From positions 10,540,001-10,604,000 of the forward strand of contig OZ059899.1 of NCBI GenBank assembly GCA_964057225.1: a stretch of 64,000 nt of DNA, in the 5' to 3' direction. Source of the DNA: Auanema rhodensis. Taxonomy: Eukaryota > Nematoda > Chromadorea > Rhabditida > Rhabditidae. Both the position numbers and the translations under genes were made by a program. The notes under the pieces were generated by a model. That model was not told where the DNA came from and did no database searches. It saw only the letters and a list, made by a program, of their open reading frames with translations. Below are positions 20,601-33,150 of the stretch, in pieces (positions within the stretch are counted from its first letter, which is position 1; each line of letters starts with the position of its first letter).

Positions 20601-23600
20601 AACTAGTTTTTCCTATTTTAAAACAAACAAAAAAAAATAAAATGAAAAAGATTGTTAGATATCCAATTTAAACTTATACATTTACTTCGATAAAGAGCCT
20701 ATTAGTTTGAAATTTTATGTCTTACAGTTCTCCAACAGAACAGACTGATCCTGATTTCTCTATGATTATATAAAACTCTCGTTTGATATGAAAAAAGAAG
20801 AGGAATAACGTTTCCAGGATGTCAATGATATCGAATCTAGTGATATTGTAGAAAAATGTAATGTCAGCTCCATAGGTTTTCTCTTAATTTCTCTCATCAC
20901 AATTGTCTTAGTTTTTTTTCTCATAAGAGTTTCTGAAATCTTAGGTGAACAAGGCCGTATATATTTTTTTCTGGAAATCGAAAGCATTTGGGATGGAAAT
21001 TAGAAAGAAAAGAACTAGTTCTTCCTATTTTAAAACAAACAAAAAAAAATAAAATGAAAAAGATTGTTAGATATCCAATTTAAACTTATACATTTACTTC
21101 GATAAAGAGCCTATTAGTTTGAAATTTTATGTCTTACAGTTCTCCAACAGAACAGACTGATCCTGATTTCTCTATGATTACATAAAACTCTCGTTTGATA
21201 TAAAAAAAGAAGAGGAATAACGTTTCCAGGATGTCAATGATATCGAATCTAGTGATATTGTAGAAGAATGTAATGTCAGCTCCATAGGTTTTCTCTTAAT
21301 TTCTCTCATCACAATTGTCTTAGTTTTTTTTCTCATAAGAGTTTCTGAAATCTTAGGTGAACAAGGCCGTATATATTTTTTTCTGGAATTCGAAAGCATT
21401 TGGGATGGAAATTAGAAAGAAAAGAACTAGTTTTTCCTATTCTAAAACAAACAAAAAAAAATAAAATGAAAAAGATTGTTAGATATCCAATTTAAACTTA
21501 TACATTTACTTCGATAAAGAGCCCATTAGTTTGAAATTTTATGTCTTACAGTTCTCCAACAGAACAGACTGATCCTGATTTCTCTATGATTATATAAAAC
21601 TCTCGTTTGATATAAAAAAAGAAGAGGAATAACGTTTCCAGGATGTCAATGATATCGAATCTAGTGATATTGTAGAAAAATGTAATGTCAGCTCCATAGG
21701 TTTTCTCTTAATTTCTCTCATCACAATTGTCTTAGTTTTTTTTCTCATAAGAGTTTCTGAAATCTTAGGTGAACAAGGCCGTATATATTTTTTTCTGGAA
21801 TTCGAAAGCATTTGGGATGGAAATTAGAAAGAAAAGAACTAGTTTTTCCTATTTTAAAACAAACAAAAAAAAATAAAATGAAAAAGATTGTTAGATATCC
21901 AATTTAAACTTATACATTTACTTCGATAAAGAGCCTATTAGTTTGAAATTTTATGTCTTACAGTTCTCCTACAGAACAGACTGATCCTGATTTCTCTATG
22001 ATTACATCAAACTCTCGTTCGATATAAAAAAAAGAAGAGGAATAACGTTTCCAGGATGTCATTGATATCGAATCTAGTGATATTGTAAAAAAATGTAATG
22101 TCAGCTCCATAGGTTTTCTCTTAATTTCTCTCATCACAATTGTCTTAGTTTTTTTTCTCATAAGAGTTTCTGAAATCTTAGGTGAACAAGGCCGTATATA
22201 TTTTTTTCTGGAATTCGAAAGCATTTGGGATGGAAATTAGAAAGAAAAGAACTAGTTTTTCCTATTTTAAAACAAACAAAAAAAAATAAAATGAAAAAGA
22301 TTGTTAGATATCCAATTTAAACTTATACATTTACTTCGATAAAGAGCCTATTAGTTTGAAATTTTATGTCTTACAGTTCTCCAACAGAACAGACTGATCC
22401 TGATTTCTCTATGATTATATAAAACTCTCGTTTGATATAAAAAAAGAAGAGGAATAACGTTTCCAGGATGTCAATGATATCGAATCTAGTGATATTGTAG
22501 AAAAATGTAATGTCAGCTCCATAGGTTTTCTCTTAATTTCTCTCATCACAATTGTCTTAGTTTTTTTTCTCATAAGAGTTTCTGAAATCTTAGGTGAACA
22601 AGGCCGTATATATTTTTTTCTGGAAATCGAAAGCATTTGGGATGGAAATTAGAAAGAAAAGAACTAGTTCTTCCTATTTTAAAACAAACAAAAAAAAATA
22701 AAATGAAAAAGATTGTTAGATATCCAATTTAAACTTATACATTTACTTCGATAAAGAGCCTATTAGTTTGAAATTTTATGTCTTACAGTTCTCCAACAGA
22801 ACAGACTGATCCTGATTTCTCTATGATTACATAAAACTCTCGTTTGATATAAAAAAAGAAGAGGAATAACGTTTCCAGGATGTCAATGATATCGAATCTA
22901 GTGATATTGTAGAAGAATGTAATGTCAGCTCCATAGGTTTTCTCTTAATTTCTCTCATCACAATTGTCTTAGTTTTTTTTCTCATAAGAGTTTCTGAAAT
23001 CTTAGGTGAACAAGGCCGTATATATTTTTTTCTGGAATTCGAAAGCATTTGGGATGGAAATTAGAAAGAAAAGAACTAGTTTTTCCTATTCTAAAACAAA
23101 CAAAAAAAAATAAAATGAAAAAGATTGTTAGATATCCAATTTAAACTTATACATTTACTTCGATAAAGAGCCCATTAGTTTGAAATTTTATGTCTTACAG
23201 TTCTCCAACAGAACAGACTGATCCTGATTTCTCTATGATTATATAAAACTCTCGTTTGATATAAAAAAAGAAGAGGAATAACGTTTCCAGGATGTCAATG
23301 ATATCGAATCTAGTGATATTGTAGAAAAATGTAATGTCAGCTCCATAGGTTTTCTCTTAATTTCTCTCATCACAATTGTCTTAGTTTTTTTTCTCATAAG
23401 AGTTTCTGAAATCTTAGGTGAACAAGGCCGTATATATTTTTTTCTGGAAATCGAAAGCTTTTGGGATGGAAATTAGAAAGAAAAGAACTAGTTTTTCCTA
23501 TTTTAAAACAAACAAAAAAAAATAAAATGAAAAAGATTGTTAGATATCCAATTTAAACTTATACATTTACTTCGATAAAGAGCCTATTAGTTTGAAATTT

Positions 23601-25898
23601 TATGTCTTACAGTTCTCCAACAGAACAGACTGATCCTGATTTCTCTATGATTATATAAAACTCTCGTTTGATATAAAAAAAGAAGAGGAATAACGTTTCC
23701 AGGATGTCAATGATATCGAATCTAGTGATATTGTAGAAAAATGTAATGTCAGCTCCATAGGTTTTCTCTTAATTTCTCTCATCACAATTGTCTTAGTTTT
23801 TTTTCTCATAAGAGTTTCTGAAATCTTAGGTGAACAAGGCCGTATATATTTTTTTCTGGAATTCGAAAGCATTTGGGATGGAAATTAGAAAGAAAAGAAC
23901 TAGTTTTTCCTATTTTAAAACAAACAAAAAAAAATAAAATGAAAAAGATTGTTAGATATCCAATTTAAACTTATACATTTACTTCGATAAAGAGCCCATT
24001 AGTTTGAAATTTTATGTCTTACAGTTCTCCAACAGAACAGACTGATCCTGATTTCTCTATGATTATATAAAACTCTCGTTTGATATAAAAAAAGAAGAGG
24101 AATAACGTTTCCAGGATGTCAATGATATCGAATCTAGTGATATTGTAGAAAAATGTAATGTCAGCTCCATAGGTTTTCTCTTAATTTCTCTCATCACAAT
24201 TGTCTTAGTTTTTTTTCTCATAAGAGTTTCTGAAATCTTAGGTGAACAAGGCCGTATATATTTTTTTCTGGAAATCGAAAGCTTTTGGGATGGAAATTAG
24301 AAAGAAAAGAACTAGTTTTTCCTATTTTAAAACAAACAAAAAAAAATAAAATGAAAAAGATTGTTAGATATCCAATTTAAACTTATACATTTACTTCGAT
24401 AAAGAGCCTATTAGTTTGAAATTTTATGTCTTACAGTTCTCCAACAGAACAGACTGATCCTGATTTCTCTATGATTATATAAAACTCTCGTTTGATATAA
24501 AAAAAGAAGAGGAATAACGTTTCCAGGATGTCAATGATATCGAATCTAGTGATATTGTAGAAAAATGTAATGTCAGCTCCATAGGTTTTCTCTTAATTTC
24601 TCTCATCACAATTGTCTTAGTTTTTTTTCTCATAAGAGTTTCTGAAATCTTAGGTGAACAAGGCCGTATATATTTTTTTCTGGAATTCGAAAGCATTTGG
24701 GATGGAAATTAGAAAGAAAAGAACTAGTTTTTCCTATTTTAAAACAAACAAAAAAAAATAAAATGAAAAAGATTGTTAGATATCCAATTTAAACTTATAC
24801 ATTTACTTCGATAAAGAGCCTATTAGTTTGAAATTTTATGTCTTACAGTTCTCCTACAGAACAGACTGATCCTGATTTCTCTATGATTACATCAAACTCT
24901 CGTTCGATATAAAAAAAAGAAGAGGAATAACGTTTCCAGGATGTCATTGATATCGAATCTAGTGATATTGTAAAAAAATGTAATGTCAGCTCCATAGGTT
25001 TTCTCTTAATTTCTCTCATCACAATTGTCTTAGTTTTTTTTCTCATAAGAGTTTCTGAAATCTTAGGTGAACAAGGCCGTATATATTTTTTTCTGGAATT
25101 CGAAAGCATTTGGGATGGAAATTAGAAAGAAAAGAACTAGTTTTTCCTATTTTAAAACAAACAAAAAAAAATAAAATGAAAAAGATTGTTAGATATCCAA
25201 TTTAAACTTATACATTTACTTCGATAAAGAGCCTATTAGTTTGAAATTTTATGTCTTACAGTTCTCCAACAGAACAGACTGATCCTGATTTCTCTATGAT
25301 TATATAAAACTCTCGTTTGATATAAAAAAAGAAGAGGAATAACGTTTCCAGGATGTCAATGATATCGAATCTAGTGATATTGTAGAAAAATGTAATGTCA
25401 GCTCCATAGGTTTTCTCTTAATTTCTCTCATCACAATTGTCTTAGTTTTTTTTCTCATAAGAGTTTCTGAAATCTTAGGTGAACAAGGCCGTATATATTT
25501 TTTTCTGGAAATCGAAAGCATTTGGGATGGAAATTAGAAAGAAAAGAACTAGTTCTTCCTATTTTAAAACAAACAAAAAAAAATAAAATGAAAAAGATTG
25601 TTAGATATCCAATTTAAACTTATACATTTACTTCGATAAAGAGCCTATTAGTTTGAAATTTTATGTCTTACAGTTCTCCAACAGAACAGACTGATCCTGA
25701 TTTCTCTATGATTACATAAAACTCTCGTTTGATATAAAAAAAGAAGAGGAATAACGTTTCCAGGATGTCAATGATATCGAATCTAGTGATATTGTAGAAG
25801 AATGTAATGTCAGCTCCATAGGTTTTCTCTTAATTTCTCTCATCACAATTGTCTTAGTTTTTTTTCTCATAAGAGTTTCTGAAATCTTAGGTGAACAA
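17657..25898. repeat. Mixed short units with a 1649-bp four-unit repeat
   Basis: Twenty tRNA-free units start at 17657, 18069, 18481, 18892, 19304, 19716, 20128, 20541, 20953, 21365, 21777, 22190, 22602, 23014, 23426, 23838, 24250, 24662, 25075 and 25487. The unit types are those of the 2472-bp repeat, reshuffled. A four-unit block (20128-21776) is repeated at 21777-23425 and again from 24662. Two units with GCTTTT (23426, 24250) lie 824 bp apart as a local dimer. AGTTCTTCC replaces AGTTTTTCC in the GGAAATCG units at 20953, 22602 and 25487, which ties those blocks together. Confidence 0.87.
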
Positions 25899-28800
25899 GG
25901 CCGTATATATTTTTTTCTGGAATTCGAAAGCATTTGGGATGGAAATTAGAAAGAAAAGAACTAGTTTTTCCTATTCTAAAACAAACAAAAAAAAATAAAA
26001 TGAAAAAGATTGTTAGATATCCAATTTAAACTTATACATTTACTTCGATAAAGAGCCCATTAGTTTGAAATTTTATGTCTTACAGTTCTCCAACAGAACA
26101 GACTGATCCTGATTTCTCTATGATTACATAAAACTCTCGTTTGATATAAAAAAGAAGAGGAATAACGTTTCCAGGATGTCAATGATATCGAATCTAGTGA
26201 TATTGTAGAAAAATGTAATGTCAGCTCCATAGGTTTTCTCTTAATTTCTCTCATCACAATTGTCTTATTTTTTTTTCATAAGAGTTTCTGAAATCTTAGT
26301 TGAACAAGGCCGTATATATATTTTCCTGGAATTCGAAAGCATTTGGGATGGAAATTAGAAAGAAAAGAACTAGTTTTTCCTACTTTAAAACGAACAATAA
26401 GAAATAAAATAAAAAAGATTGTTAGATATCCAATTTAAACTTATACATTTACTTCGATAAAGAGCCTATTAGTTGGAAATTTTATGTCTTACAGTTCTCC
26501 AACAGAACAGACTGATCCTGATTTCTCTATGATTACATAAAACTCTCGTTTGATATAAAAAAAGAAGAGGAATAACGTTTCCAGGATGTCAATGATATCG
26601 AATCTAGTGATATTGTAGAAAAATGTAATGTCAGCTCCATAGGTTTTCTCTTAATTTCTCTCATCACAATTGTCTTAGTTTTTTTCCATAAGAGTTTCTG
26701 AAATCTTACTTGACCAAGGCCTTATATATTTTTCTGGAATTCGAAAGTATTTAGGATGGAAATTAAAAAGAAAAGAACTAGTTTTTCCTACTTTAAAACA
26801 AACAATAAGAAATAAAATAAAAAAGATTGTTAGATATCCAATTTAAACTTATACATTTACTTTGATAAAGAGCCTATTAGTTTGAAATTTTATGTCTTAC
26901 AGTTCTCCAACAGAACAGACTGATCCTGATTTCTCTATGATTACATAAAACTCTCGTTTGATATGAAAAAAGAAGAGGAATAACGTTTCCAGGATGTCAA
27001 TGATATCGAATCTAGTGATATTGTAGAAAAATGTAATGTCAGCTCCATAGGTTTTCTCTTAATTTCTCTCATCACAATTGTCTTAGTTTTTTTTCTCATT
27101 AGAGTTTCTGAAATCTTAGGTGAACAAGGCCGTATATATTTTTTTCTGGAATTCGAAAGCATTTGGGATGGACATTAGAAGAAAAAGAACTAGTTTTTCC
27201 TACTTTAAAACAAACAAAAAAAAATAAAATGAAAAAGATTGTTAGATATCCAATTTAAACTTATACATTTACTTCGATAAAGAGCCTATTAGTTTGAAAT
27301 TTTATGTCTTACACTTCTCCAACAGAACAGACTGATCCTGATTTCTCTATGATTACATAAAACTCTCGTTTGATATAAAAAAAGAAGAGGAATAACGTTT
27401 CCAGGATATCAATGATATCGAATCTAGTGATATTGTAGAAAAATGTAATGTCAGCTCCATAGTTTTTCTCTTAATTTCTCTCATCACAATAGTCTTATTT
27501 TTTTTTCATAAGAGTTTCTGAAATCTTAGTTGAACAAGGCCGTATATATATTTTCCTGGAATTCGAAAGCATTTGGGATGGAAATTAGAAAGAAAAGAAC
27601 TAGTTTTTCCTACTTTAAAACGAACAATAAGAAATAAAATAAAAAAGATTGTTAGATATCCAATTTAAACTTATACATTTACTTCGATAAAGAGCCTATT
27701 AGTTTGAAATTTTATGTCTTACAGTTCTCCAACAGAACAGACTGATCCTGATTTCTCTATGATTACATAAAACTCTCGTTTGATATAAAAAAAGAAGAGG
27801 AATAACGTTTCCAGGATGTCAATGATATCGAATCTAGTGATATTGTAGAAAAATGTAATGTCAGCTCCATAGGTTTTCTCTTAATTTCTCTCATCACAAT
27901 TGTCTTAGTTTTTTTCCATAAGAGTTTCTGAAATCTTACTTGACCAAGGCCTTATATATTTTTCTGGAATTCGAAAGTATTTAGGATGGAAATTAAAAAG
28001 AAAAGAACTAGTTTTTCCTACTTTAAAACAAACAATAAGAAATAAAATAAAAAAGATTGTTAGATATCCAATTTAAACTTATACATTTACTTTGATAAAG
28101 AGCCTATTAGTTTGAAATTTTATGTCTTACAGTTCTCCAACAGAACAGACTGATCCTGATTTCTCTATGATTACATAAAACTCTCGTTTGATATAAAAAA
28201 AGAAGAGGAATAACGTTTCCAGGATGTCAATGATATCGAATCTAGTGATATTGTAGAAAAATGTAATGTCAGCTCCATAGGTTTTCTCTTAATTTCTCTC
28301 ATCACAATTGTCTTAGTTTTTTTTCTCATTAGAGTTTCTGAAATCTTAGGTGAACAAGGCCGTATATATTTTTTTCTGGAATTCGAAAGCATTTGGGATG
28401 GACATTAGAAGAAAAAGAACTAGTTTTTCCTACTTTAAAACAAACAAAAAAAAAATAAAATGAAAAAGATTGTTAGATATCCAATTTAAACTTATACATT
28501 TACTTCGATAAAGAGCCTATTAGTTTGAAATTTTATGTCTTACAGTTCTCCAACAGAACAGACTGATCCTGATTTCTCTATGATTACATAAAACTCTCGT
28601 TTGATATAAAAAAAGAAGAGGAATAACGTTTCCAGGATATCAATGATATCGAATCTAGTGATATTGTAGAAAAATGTAATGTCAGCTCCATAGTTTTTCT
28701 CTTAATTTCTCTCATCACAATAGTCTTATTTTTTTTTCATAAGAGTTTCTGAAATCTTAGTTGAACAAGGCCGTATATATATTTTCCTGGAATTCGAAAG

Positions 28801-29178
28801 CATTTGGGATGGAAATTAGAAAGAAAAGAACTAGTTTTTCCTACTTTAAAACGAACAATAAGAAATAAAATAAAAAAGATTGTTAGATATCCAATTTAAA
28901 CTTATACATTTACTTCGATAAAGAGCCTATTAGTTTGAAATTTTATGTCTTACAGTTCTCCAACAGAACAGACTGATCCTGATTTCTCTATGATTACATA
29001 AAACTCTCGTTTGATATACAAAAAGGAGAGGAATAACGTTTCCAGGATATCAATGATATCGAATCTAGTGATATTGTAGAAAAATGTAATGTCAGCTCCA
29101 TAGTTTTTCTCTAAATTTCTCTCATCACAATAGTCTTATTTTTTTTTCATAAGAGTTTCGGAAATCTTAGTTGAACAA

Positions 29179-29251
29179 GGCCGCGTGGCGCAATGGATAA
29201 CGCGTCTGCCTACGGAGCAGAAGATTGTAGGTTCGAATCCTGCCGTGGTCG
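29179..29251 (+). tRNA. tRNA-Arg(ACG), copy 5
   Basis: Full-length gene identical to copies 2-4, with ACG at 29212-29214. It is the only tRNA in the first copy of the 3.89-kb HOR. The 3' flank carries CATTTGATTTG, a form confined to this cluster. Confidence 0.95.
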
Positions 29252-29382
29252 TAAATTTTTTTCATTTGATTTGTCATTTACAAAAATCAAACTTATCTTC
29301 TTCAACGATTATTTTTGCAATGTGTCATAAAAATTTCACAGTTGAACAAAACGTTTTTTAAGAATTTTTTTTGTTGTCAACA
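29252..29382. repeat. Private 3' flank of the tRNA module (cluster 2 form)
   Basis: Same segment as after copy 1, with cluster markers CATTTGATTTGTC and ATCAAACTTATC. It is repeated after copies 6 and 7. It ends in GTTGTCAACA, where the sequence rejoins the basic unit at TATATATTTTCC. Confidence 0.8.
29256..29262 (+). terminator. Pol III T7 terminator of tRNA copy 5
   Basis: T7 beginning five bases after the tRNA. Confidence 0.8.
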
Positions 29383-32300
29383 TATATATTTTCCTGGAAT
29401 TCGAAAGCATTTGGGATGGAAATTAGAAAGAAAAGAACTAGTTTTTCCTATTTTAAAACAAACAAAAAAAAATAAAATGAAAAAGATTGTTAGATATCCA
29501 ATTTAAACTTATACATTTACTTCGATAAAGAGCCTATTAGTTTGAAATTTTATGTCTTACAGTTCTCCAACAGAACAGACTGATCCTGATTTCTCTATGA
29601 TTACATAAAACTCTCGTTTGATATAAAAAAAGAAGAGGAATAACGTTTCCAGGATGTCAATGATATCGAATCTAGTGATATTGTAAAAAAATGTAATGTC
29701 AGCTCCATAGGTTTTCTCTTAATTTCTCTCATCACAATTGTCTTAGTTTTTTTTCTCATAAGAGTTTCTGAAATCTTAGGTGAACAAGGCCGTATATATT
29801 TTTTTCTGGAATTCGAAAGCATTTGGGATGGAAATTAGAAAGAAAAGAACTAGTTTTTCCTATTCTAAAACAAACAAAAAAAAATAAAATGAAAAAGATT
29901 GTTAGATATCCAATTTAAACTTATACATTTACTTCGATAAAGAGCCCATTAGTTTGAAATTTTATGTCTTACAGTTCTCCAACAGAACAGACTGATCCTG
30001 ATTTCTCTATGATTACATAAAACTCTCGTTTGATATAAAAAAGAAGAGGAATAACGTTTCCAGGATGTCAATGATATCGAATCTAGTGATATTGTAGAAA
30101 AATGTAATGTCAGCTCCATAGGTTTTCTCTTAATTTCTCTCATCACAATTGTCTTATTTTTTTTTCATAAGAGTTTCTGAAATCTTAGTTGAACAAGGCC
30201 GTATATATATTTTCCTGGAATTCGAAAGCATTTGGGATGGAAATTAGAAAGAAAAGAACTAGTTTTTCCTACTTTAAAACGAACAATAAGAAATAAAATA
30301 AAAAAGATTGTTAGATATCCAATTTAAACTTATACATTTACTTCGATAAAGAGCCTATTAGTTTGAAATTTTATGTCTTACAGTTCTCCAACAGAACAGA
30401 CTGATCCTGATTTCTCTATGATTACATAAAACTCTCGTTTGATATAAAAAAAGAAGAGGAATAACGTTTCCAGGATGTCAATGATATCGAATCTAGTGAT
30501 ATTGTAGAAAAATGTAATGTCAGCTCCATAGGTTTTCTCTTAATTTCTCTCATCACAATTGTCTTAGTTTTTTTCCATAAGAGTTTCTGAAATCTTACTT
30601 GACCAAGGCCTTATATATTTTTCTGGAATTCGAAAGTATTTAGGATGGAAATTAAAAAGAAAAGAACTAGTTTTTCCTACTTTAAAACAAACAATAAGAA
30701 ATAAAATAAAAAAGATTGTTAGATATCCAATTTAAACTTATACATTTACTTTGATAAAGAGCCTATTAGTTTGAAATTTTATGTCTTACAGTTCTCCAAC
30801 AGAACAGACTGATCCTGATTTCTCTATGATTACATAAAACTCTCGTTTGATATAAAAAAAGAAGAGGAATAACGTTTCCAGGATGTCAATGATATCGAAT
30901 CTAGTGATATTGTAGAAAAATGTAATGTCAGCTCCATAGGTTTTCTCTTAATTTCTCTCATCACAATTGTCTTAGTTTTTTTTCTCATTAGAGTTTCTGA
31001 AATCTTAGGTGAACAAGGCCGTATATATTTTTTTCTGGAATTCGAAAGCATTTGGGATGGACATTAGAAGAAAAAGAACTAGTTTTTCCTACTTTAAAAC
31101 AAACAAAAAAAAATAAAATGAAAAAGATTGTTAGATATCCAATTTAAACTTATACATTTACTTCGATAAAGAGCCTATTAGTTTGAAATTTTATGTCTTA
31201 CAGTTCTCCAACAGAACAGACTGATCCTGATTTCTCTATGATTACATAAAACTCTCGTTTGATATAAAAAAAGAAGAGGAATAACGTTTCCAGGATATCA
31301 ATGATATCGAATCTAGTGATATTGTAGAAAAATGTAATGTCAGCTCCATAGTTTTTCTCTTAATTTCTCTCATCACAATAGTCTTATTTTTTTTTCATAA
31401 GAGTTTCTGAAATCTTAGTTGAACAAGGCCGTATATATATTTTCCTGGAATTCGAAAGCATTTGGGATGGAAATTAGAAAGAAAAGAACTAGTTTTTCCT
31501 ACTTTAAAACGAACAATAAGAAATAAAATAAAAAAGATTGTTAGATATCCAATTTAAACTTATACATTTACTTCGATAAAGAGCCTATTAGTTTGAAATT
31601 TTATGTCTTACAGTTCTCCAACAGAACAGACTGATCCTGATTTCTCTATGATTACATAAAACTCTCGTTTGATATAAAAAAAGAAGAGGAATAACGTTTC
31701 CAGGATGTCAATGATATCGAATCTAGTGATATTGTAGAAAAATGTAATGTCAGCTCCATAGGTTTTCTCTTAATTTCTCTCATCACAATTGTCTTAGTTT
31801 TTTTCCATAAGAGTTTCTGAAATCTTACTTGACCAAGGCCTTATATATTTTTCTGGAATTCGAAAGTATTTAGGATGGAAATTAAAAAGAAAAGAACTAG
31901 TTTTTCCTACTTTAAAACAAACAATAAGAAATAAAATAAAAAAGATTGTTAGATATCCAATTTAAACTTATACATTTACTTTGATAAAGAGCCTATTAGT
32001 TTGAAATTTTATGTCTTACAGTTCTCCAACAGAACAGACTGATCCTGATTTCTCTATGATTACATAAAACTCTCGTTTGATATAAAAAAAGAAGAGGAAT
32101 AACGTTTCCAGGATGTCAATGATATCGAATCTAGTGATATTGTAGAAAAATGTAATGTCAGCTCCATAGGTTTTCTCTTAATTTCTCTCATCACAATTGT
32201 CTTAGTTTTTTTTCTCATTAGAGTTTCTGAAATCTTAGGTGAACAAGGCCGTATATATTTTTTTCTGGAATTCGAAAGCATTTGGGATGGACATTAGAAG

Positions 32301-33066
32301 AAAAAGAACTAGTTTTTCCTACTTTAAAACAAACAAAAAAAAATAAAATGAAAAAGATTGTTAGATATCCAATTTAAACTTATACATTTACTTCGATAAA
32401 GAGCCTATTAGTTTGAAATTTTATGTCTTACAGTTCTCCAACAGAACAGACTGATCCTGATTTCTCTATGATTACATAAAACTCTCGTTTGATATAAAAA
32501 AAGAAGAGGAATAACGTTTCCAGGATATCAATGATATCGAATCTAGTGATATTGTAGAAAAATGTAATGTCAGCTCCATAGTTTTTCTCTTAATTTCTCT
32601 CATCACAATAGTCTTATTTTTTTTTCATAAGAGTTTCTGAAATCTTAGTTGAACAAGGCCGTATATATATTTTCCTGGAATTCGAAAGCATTTGGGATGG
32701 AAATTAGAAAGAAAAGAACTAGTTTTTCCTACTTTAAAACGAACAATAAGAAATAAAATAAAAAAGATTGTTAGATATCCAATTTAAACTTATACATTTA
32801 CTTCGATAAAGAGCCTATTAGTTTGAAATTTTATGTCTTACAGTTCTCCAACAGAACAGACTGATCCTGATTTCTCTATGATTACATAAAACTCTCGTTT
32901 GATATACAAAAAGGAGAGGAATAACGTTTCCAGGATATCAATGATATCGAATCTAGTGATATTGTAGAAAAATGTAATGTCAGCTCCATAGTTTTTCTCT
33001 AAATTTCTCTCATCACAATAGTCTTATTTTTTTTTCATAAGAGTTTCGGAAATCTTAGTTGAACAA

Positions 33067-33139
33067 GGCCGCGTGGCGCAATGGATAACGCGTCTGCCTA
33101 CGGAGCAGAAGATTGTAGGTTCGAATCCTGCCGTGGTCG
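33067..33139 (+). tRNA. tRNA-Arg(ACG), copy 6
   Basis: Identical 73-nt gene with ACG at 33100-33102, lying 3888 bp after copy 5 at the equivalent place in the second HOR copy. Confidence 0.95.
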
Positions 33140-33143
33140 TAAA

Positions 33144-33150
33144 TTTTTTT
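33144..33150 (+). terminator. Pol III T7 terminator of tRNA copy 6
   Basis: T7 after TAAA downstream of copy 6. Confidence 0.8.
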
